Positions 7,918-11,581 of a DNA stretch of 11,581 nucleotides are shown here, piece after piece. The DNA lies in contig JAMQCK010001138.1 of assembly GCA_024196135.1 (NCBI GenBank), positions 1 through 11,581 of the forward strand. Reading direction: 5' to 3'. The translations under genes and the position numbers were made by a program. The notes below the pieces were generated by a model, which saw only the letters and a list, made by a program, of their open reading frames with translations, was not told the DNA's origin and searched no databases. Position 1 is the first letter of the stretch; the number at the start of each line of letters is the position of its first letter. This DNA is from Pleurotus ostreatus/Saccharomyces cerevisiae fusant. Its lineage: Eukaryota > Opisthokonta.

Positions 7918-8100
7918 TACCAGACCGCTTCCCAGCATAGCGTTGAGCGCTCCAGTGCCAGGTCGAGCAATCCTGCATCACCTCGAGCACACACTGTGTG
8001 AAGTCCTGCGCTCCTGCATCCTGCGAAGCGTTGTGCCCTCTTTCACCCCCCCACCCTTCGCTTTGGTCGTTGGCTGGAGGTCTTGATGCGCGAGCGAGAA

Positions 8101-8990
8101 AGTGATGGGCAGGGGGCGAGCGGTAGTGAGTTTTTCCCATAGCGGAGGAGGCGAAGCAGCGGTAGCGAGCTGTTCCCATAGCGGAGGAGGCGAAGGAGCG
8201 GTCATCAGACCGGCTCGCGAGGGATAAAGATACATAAGGGGAGGGAATGGCGAGCGGTAGCGAGCTTGCGGGAAACACCCCGAGCGGTAGCGAGTCCGGG
8301 GTGTGGGTAGAAAAAGACAGAAAAAGGGAGGGAAGGGCGAGTCGGTCGTCAGACCGGCTCGTGAAGAGAATACAAAAGGGAGGTGAGCGGTAGCGAGCTT
8401 TTCCCATAGCGGAGGAGGCGAAGGAGCGAGTCGGTCGTCAGACCGGCTCGTGAAGACCCCAGCGTAGGAGGCGAAGCAGCGGGAAGGGATTCTAGGAAGG
8501 GGGGTGCGAGCGTCAGCGAGTCCGGGGGGTGAAAATGATACGAAAGGAGGGAAGGGCGAGCGTCAGACCGGCTCGCGTAGGAGGCGAAGGTGAAGACCCC
8601 AGCGAGTCCGGGGGTGGGTAGAAAAAGACACAAAAGGGGCAAGTCGGTCGTCAGACCGGCTCGTGAAAAAGAAGGGCGAGCGGTAGCGAGTCCGGGAAAG
8701 ACTCGGGACAGGGATTCTAGGAAGGGAGGGATTCTAAGAAGGGAGGGGTGAGCGGTAGCGAGTTTTTGAAAATAGAGAGTCCGAGTCGAGCGCGCACAGC
8801 GTCAAGTCGTGCGCTCCTGCGTCCAGTGTCACCTCGAGTGCTCCTGCGTCCTGCGTCCAGTCGAGTGCGATGGTCTTGCGTCGTGCGCTCCTTCATCCCC
8901 TGTCACTTCGCGTTGGTCGTTGGCTGAAGGGAGGGCGAGTCGGTAGCAAGCTCGTCAAATTCCACTCTGGCGGAAAACACCCCGAGCGGT
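8101..8990. repeat. Mosaic of short dispersed repeats, left of the transposon
   Basis: No gene is visible. Recurrent modules are GAGCGGTAGCGAG or GAGCGTCAGCGAG (8118, 8252, 8282, 8385, 8508, 8678, 8750, and a copy split by the transposon at 8984); CCCATAGCGGAGGAGGCGAA (about 8137, 8176, 8403); GAGTCGGTCGTCAGACCGGC hairpins (8339, 8428, 8641, and a variant at 8197); and GGGATTCTAGGAAGGG (8486, 8711). A diverged block around TTGGTCGTTGGCTG is present at 8057-8080 and again at 8907-8930. Confidence 0.8.
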
Positions 8991-8991
8991 A

Positions 8992-9019
8992 CATCAGGAA
9001 ATCGAACCCCATGTTATAA
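8992..9019 (+). repeat. Left terminal inverted repeat of the transposon
   Basis: Starts CATCAGGAAATCG and ends in TGTTATA. It pairs with the right end, allowing one indel and several mismatches in the middle. Confidence 0.75.
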
Positions 9020-9974
9020 CACTTCGTGGCAAACGCTATGATATCTCGTGCTCTAATAAACCCGGCCTATGATATGCTGTGTTATAAAGCGCCAGGATCC
9101 GCCGCAACGCGATATAAAACACCCGCCTACTTCGTATAGCCCGCAATATGACCCCGACGATGTTAAGCCTCAGTATATGCGAAGGCTGGCCTCTTGTATC
9201 ACCTCGGAGCTAGTTAATTCGTAGCCCAATGGTCGTCAGAATGTGCTATTTTGGGGCAGCACCGCACCTGCCTGCGTGTGAATCACACGTCCGAGTCGCG
9301 CTGAGGCTCCCGCTGCTCTTCTGCCGCCTTGCGTACCAGGAAACCGATGGGGTTGTCATTCAAGAGGCGCGCTGGACGGCTTCAAATCCATGAAAGATTG
9401 GGTAAAATACAGTCGGAAACACAATGTCGGATACTGTAACGTGTACAATGGATACCGTGGGTCAGGTAGCGAAACAGCAGAGTAGGGTTCGATAAGGTCT
9501 GTAGCAGCCAATTGGACTTGTGCTTGTGCAATCAAGTTGTGAAGGGCTATAAGCAAGCATTCGCAGCCTCAGTGGGGTCGATCGAAAAAGTCGAACGCGC
9601 GCTGTCCGACGTCGGGCACTATAGCGAGTGCACTGGTGACGCGACCCTGAATCAAGCCGGGTCAGTGCTTCGCTTGTCCTGAATGACGATCTGACGCTGG
9701 CCAAGTAGCGTTCAACGGAATCCAGAATCGAGGCGTGGCAGGCGAGGACGGCGAGCGGAGCGGCGAAAGGGGTGTGAGAGTTGGGGGAGAGGACGAAGTC
9801 GCTGACTTGGCGGTGACATCATGGTGGTGACCGGCAGACACCGAGATCAGTATTTGTAAGCGAGCGGCGCGCGACACGCAAGTTGCTTTCGACCACCACT
9901 GCGCTTGACGTTGGGCGCCTTTGCTCGCCGTTTCTCCGTCCGTCGCTCGCCGTCCATCGCCCGTCGCCCGTCTC

Positions 9975-10163
9975 TCACTGTCCGTCACCCATCGCCCGTC
10001 CTCCGTCGTCCGCACATGCTTTTTTGTCGTAGCCTTGTCTGTTGCGTACTGACGCAATGCCGTCCACGTCGTTGTTGTCCGGCTCAGTCGCGATCAGTCC
10101 GTGAATGAGCTCAGCGCTCCAGCCTGCGGAGTCCTCGAGTATGGGGCCTAAGTCTGTCCCCCT
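9975..10163 (-). pseudogene. Possible coding remnant, 62 codons, no start codon
   Basis: The minus-strand frame is open from 10163 to a stop at 9975-9977 and contains plausible protein sequence such as LEDSAGWSAELIHGLIATEP. There is no ATG and no recognised domain. It lies downstream of, and out of frame with, the basic open frame at 10215-10553. Two exons of one gene is possible, but I find no convincing splice pair joining them. Confidence 0.2.
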
Positions 10164-10214
10164 TCAGCACTAAATCACCTTCGCCCAGATTAAGCAAGCA
10201 CGTCTTTATATGCC

Positions 10215-10553
10215 TCACGGAGACATGCGCCTTCTACCGCGCGTCAGTCGACCTTGGCGGTCCGCTACGCGTGCGTGTTGTACTTTCCTCTCGCAGTGAG
10301 ACCTTGATGGCTGTCTTCGGTGAGTCCCAGGACTCATATATTTGGCCCTTTGTGCCCTCGGTCCTCCGCTCTTCAATGCCCGAAGTCCCTTCTCCACCTT
10401 GCGCTTGACGGGTTTCCTGGCCTTCGACACTCCGGTGAGTAAACCACCTGCCCCCTTTTCGCGCGCGATTACTAATGTCTGAGATTGCGCCGGCAGACGA
10501 TGGTCGGAGTTGTCACCTGTCAATTGAGGACGGTCTTGCCTCGCTGGATCCAT
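10215..10553 (-). other. Unrecognised coding-like open frame in the transposon (112 codons)
   Basis: An ATG-started frame whose middle part has G/C-biased third positions and a strongly basic patch (ARKPVKRKVEKGLRALKS, about residues 45-62), as in nucleic-acid-binding or nuclear-targeting segments. The C-terminal third looks less like protein. I recognise no family. A well-formed intron on the opposite strand (10435-10496) overlaps it, so at most one reading is right. It may be a fragment of captured or decayed sequence. Confidence 0.22.
10435..10496 (+). other. Candidate 62-nt spliceosomal intron, plus strand, inside the transposon
   Basis: It has donor GTGAGT, branch-like TTACTAATG (A about 21 nt from the acceptor) and acceptor GCCGGCAG. 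Size and layout match ordinary fungal introns. Removing it leaves an open frame that ends at CTTGCCTCGCTGG...TAG near 10577, but I recognise no protein. Confidence 0.25.
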
Positions 10554-10947
10554 GTTACGTACCGATATTCCAGTAGGACATACCTGTAGACCATCAATAC
10601 ATGTGTTCTGCCTACGATTTCCCCCTGCTGCTCAAGAAACGTGAGAAGTACCGAGAATGCTAAAAAGCGGTTTGAATATGCGCGCTTGCCATAACATGCT
10701 GTTCGTCCCATACGAGGGGATTATAGGACCATGCGCACTCTGCTCTGGTGAACCCTAAGGCTTGCGCTAGGGGGCCATACTGAGCTACAGACCCAGACGC
10801 ATCGGGCTATGACTCGCGTTGAGGTGTGGCCCCCAGTATCATAATCCAGTAAAATATAGTAAAATACTTGTACCCATTAGCATTTTGCGTTATAGGATGC
10901 CGCCAATCTCATAGCACATTTTGACTTTATAACACTTTAGGGCGCTC

Positions 10948-10975
10948 TATAACAGGTCCCCCGATTTTTCTGATG
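10948..10975 (-). repeat. Right terminal inverted repeat of the transposon
   Basis: Read on the minus strand it starts CATCAGAAAAATCG and reaches TGTTATA one base later than the left end. Confidence 0.75.
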
Positions 10976-10977
10976 TA

Positions 10978-11163
10978 GCGAGCTTGCGTGAAGACCCCAG
11001 CGGAGGAGGGAAGGGAGGGAAGGGAGGGAAGGGGCGAGCGTCAGCGAGCTTGCGTGAAGACACCCGTGGCAGGAAGGGAGAGCGGTAGCGAGTCCGGGAA
11101 AGACTCGGGACAGGGATTCTAGGAAGGGAGGGAAGGGAGGGAAGGGAGGGAAGGGAGGGAAGG
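10978..11163. repeat. Repeat mosaic, right of the transposon
   Basis: The same modules as on the left resume: GCGAGCTTGCGTGAAGACCC at the junction, GAGCGTCAGCGAG at 11035, and GAGCGGTAGCGAGTCCGGG at 11080 followed by GGGATTCTAGGAAGGG. GGGAAGGA runs fill 11005-11035 and 11121-11163. The string from GAGCGGTAGCGAG to the AGGAAGGG run is repeated almost unchanged at 8678-8727. Confidence 0.8.
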
Positions 11164-11581
11164 GTGGAGTCCGACAAGCACGGGGGGGTCCCATTCGCGC
11201 ACACGAGTCCATCCGTCCATGGGCCTAATGGAGGCTGCTTAACGAGCCCGTCCGCACACTGATACGCCCTGCGGCTGAAAAACGCGGAAAAATACATATA
11301 AACAGGCGAAATAGCCACATTGGTCTGGATCATACGGACGGTCCCGTATATATCGCACCGGCGTCGCGACTGTACAACGGGCGCGCCGGGGGTATTTTAT
11401 GACACAGAAAACCAGGGAGACTACGCTTCCTAACCTTCGATATCTCTAGTCTGCAGTGTTACCCACCCGCAGCGACCGACCGAGGATAGCAGAGAGCTCT
11501 TCGGCGCCTGATCACGAGTCTGCGCGTCGTCGATGACATCCTGCGAGTCCTTTGGCAGGCCCTACTATATTCAGTAGCAGC
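11164..11581. other. Unique sequence, no supported gene
   Basis: Complexity returns to normal and base composition is more balanced. Two TATA-like strings occur (ATACATATAAAC near 11292, GTATATATCGC near 11345), so a promoter for a gene to the right is possible. No frame, RNA gene or repeat is convincing. Confidence 0.3.

Larger units (their letters stand above)
8992..10975. mobile_element. TA-flanked DNA transposon, Tc1/mariner-like ends, no recognisable transposase
   Basis: The ends read CATCAG...CTGATG and are flanked on each side by TA (8990-8991, 10976-10977). The inverted ends agree over about 28 nt with mismatches and one indel, through a shared TGTTATA. Subterminal regions share further motifs (TGTTATAA, GCTATGAGAT or GCTATGATAT, TATAAAGCGCC or TATAGAGCGCC). 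Joining the flanks with one TA gives CGAGCGGTAGCGAGCTTGCG, a sequence present uninterrupted at 8251-8270, so the empty site is known by paralogy. A TA duplication fits Tc1/mariner and pogo families. No DDE/D transposase frame is visible, so it is probably a non-autonomous or decayed copy. TIR mismatches suggest it is not recent. Confidence 0.8.

Noticed and set aside
10717..10740. 5S rRNA-like ATAGGACCATGCGCACTCTG
   Set aside because: Only a short chance resemblance to the 5S start; the internal control region and the rest of the molecule are missing.

Overview
The window looks like nuclear DNA of a fungus, most likely a basidiomycete. Three things support this: spliceosomal introns with GTGAGT-type donors, CTAAC/CTGAC branch sites and CAG/TAG acceptors; a eukaryotic cytosolic glutamyl-tRNA synthetase whose N-terminal GST-like domain reads like basidiomycete homologues; and an intron-containing nuclear tRNA-Gln. 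The basidiomycete placement rests on remembered family sequence, not on a search. LAYOUT. About 95-6902, minus strand: the 5' half of a cytosolic glutamyl-tRNA synthetase (GluRS) gene, running off the left edge. Thirteen exons of 34-198 nt join without a frame break into 379 codons, covering the GST-like domain and the class I catalytic core with its HIGH motif. They are separated by introns of 114-847 nt. Coding DNA totals 1137 nt against 5671 nt of complete introns. The introns are built of minisatellites (mostly 18-24 nt units, different in each intron) and long one-strand purine or pyrimidine tracts. 6903-7389: CA-rich GluRS leader, diverged repeats, a 23-nt minisatellite and a Pol III terminator. 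7390-7487, minus strand: tRNA-Gln(CUG) with a 27-nt intron. 7488-8990: no gene seen; a 23-nt minisatellite, a C-rich satellite, and a mosaic of short repeats (GAGCGGTAGCGAG family, a GGTC/GACC hairpin family, GGGATTCTAGGAAGGG family). 8992-10975: a 1984-bp DNA transposon copy, flanked by a TA duplication and bounded by imperfect terminal inverted repeats, inserted into the repeat mosaic. An intact paralogue of the target lies at 8251-8270. No transposase is recognisable, so it is probably non-autonomous or decayed. 10978-11163: the repeat mosaic resumes. 11164-11581: unique sequence without a gene I can support. HOW THE PARTS RELATE. GluRS and tRNA-Gln are housekeeping translation genes, both on the minus strand with tRNA-Gln upstream; nothing shows a regulatory link. 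The unusual content is the non-coding architecture: a conserved gene kept intact while its introns have grown by minisatellite expansion, with branch-site motifs amplified in several, acceptor look-alikes in one, and fold-back geometry in three.
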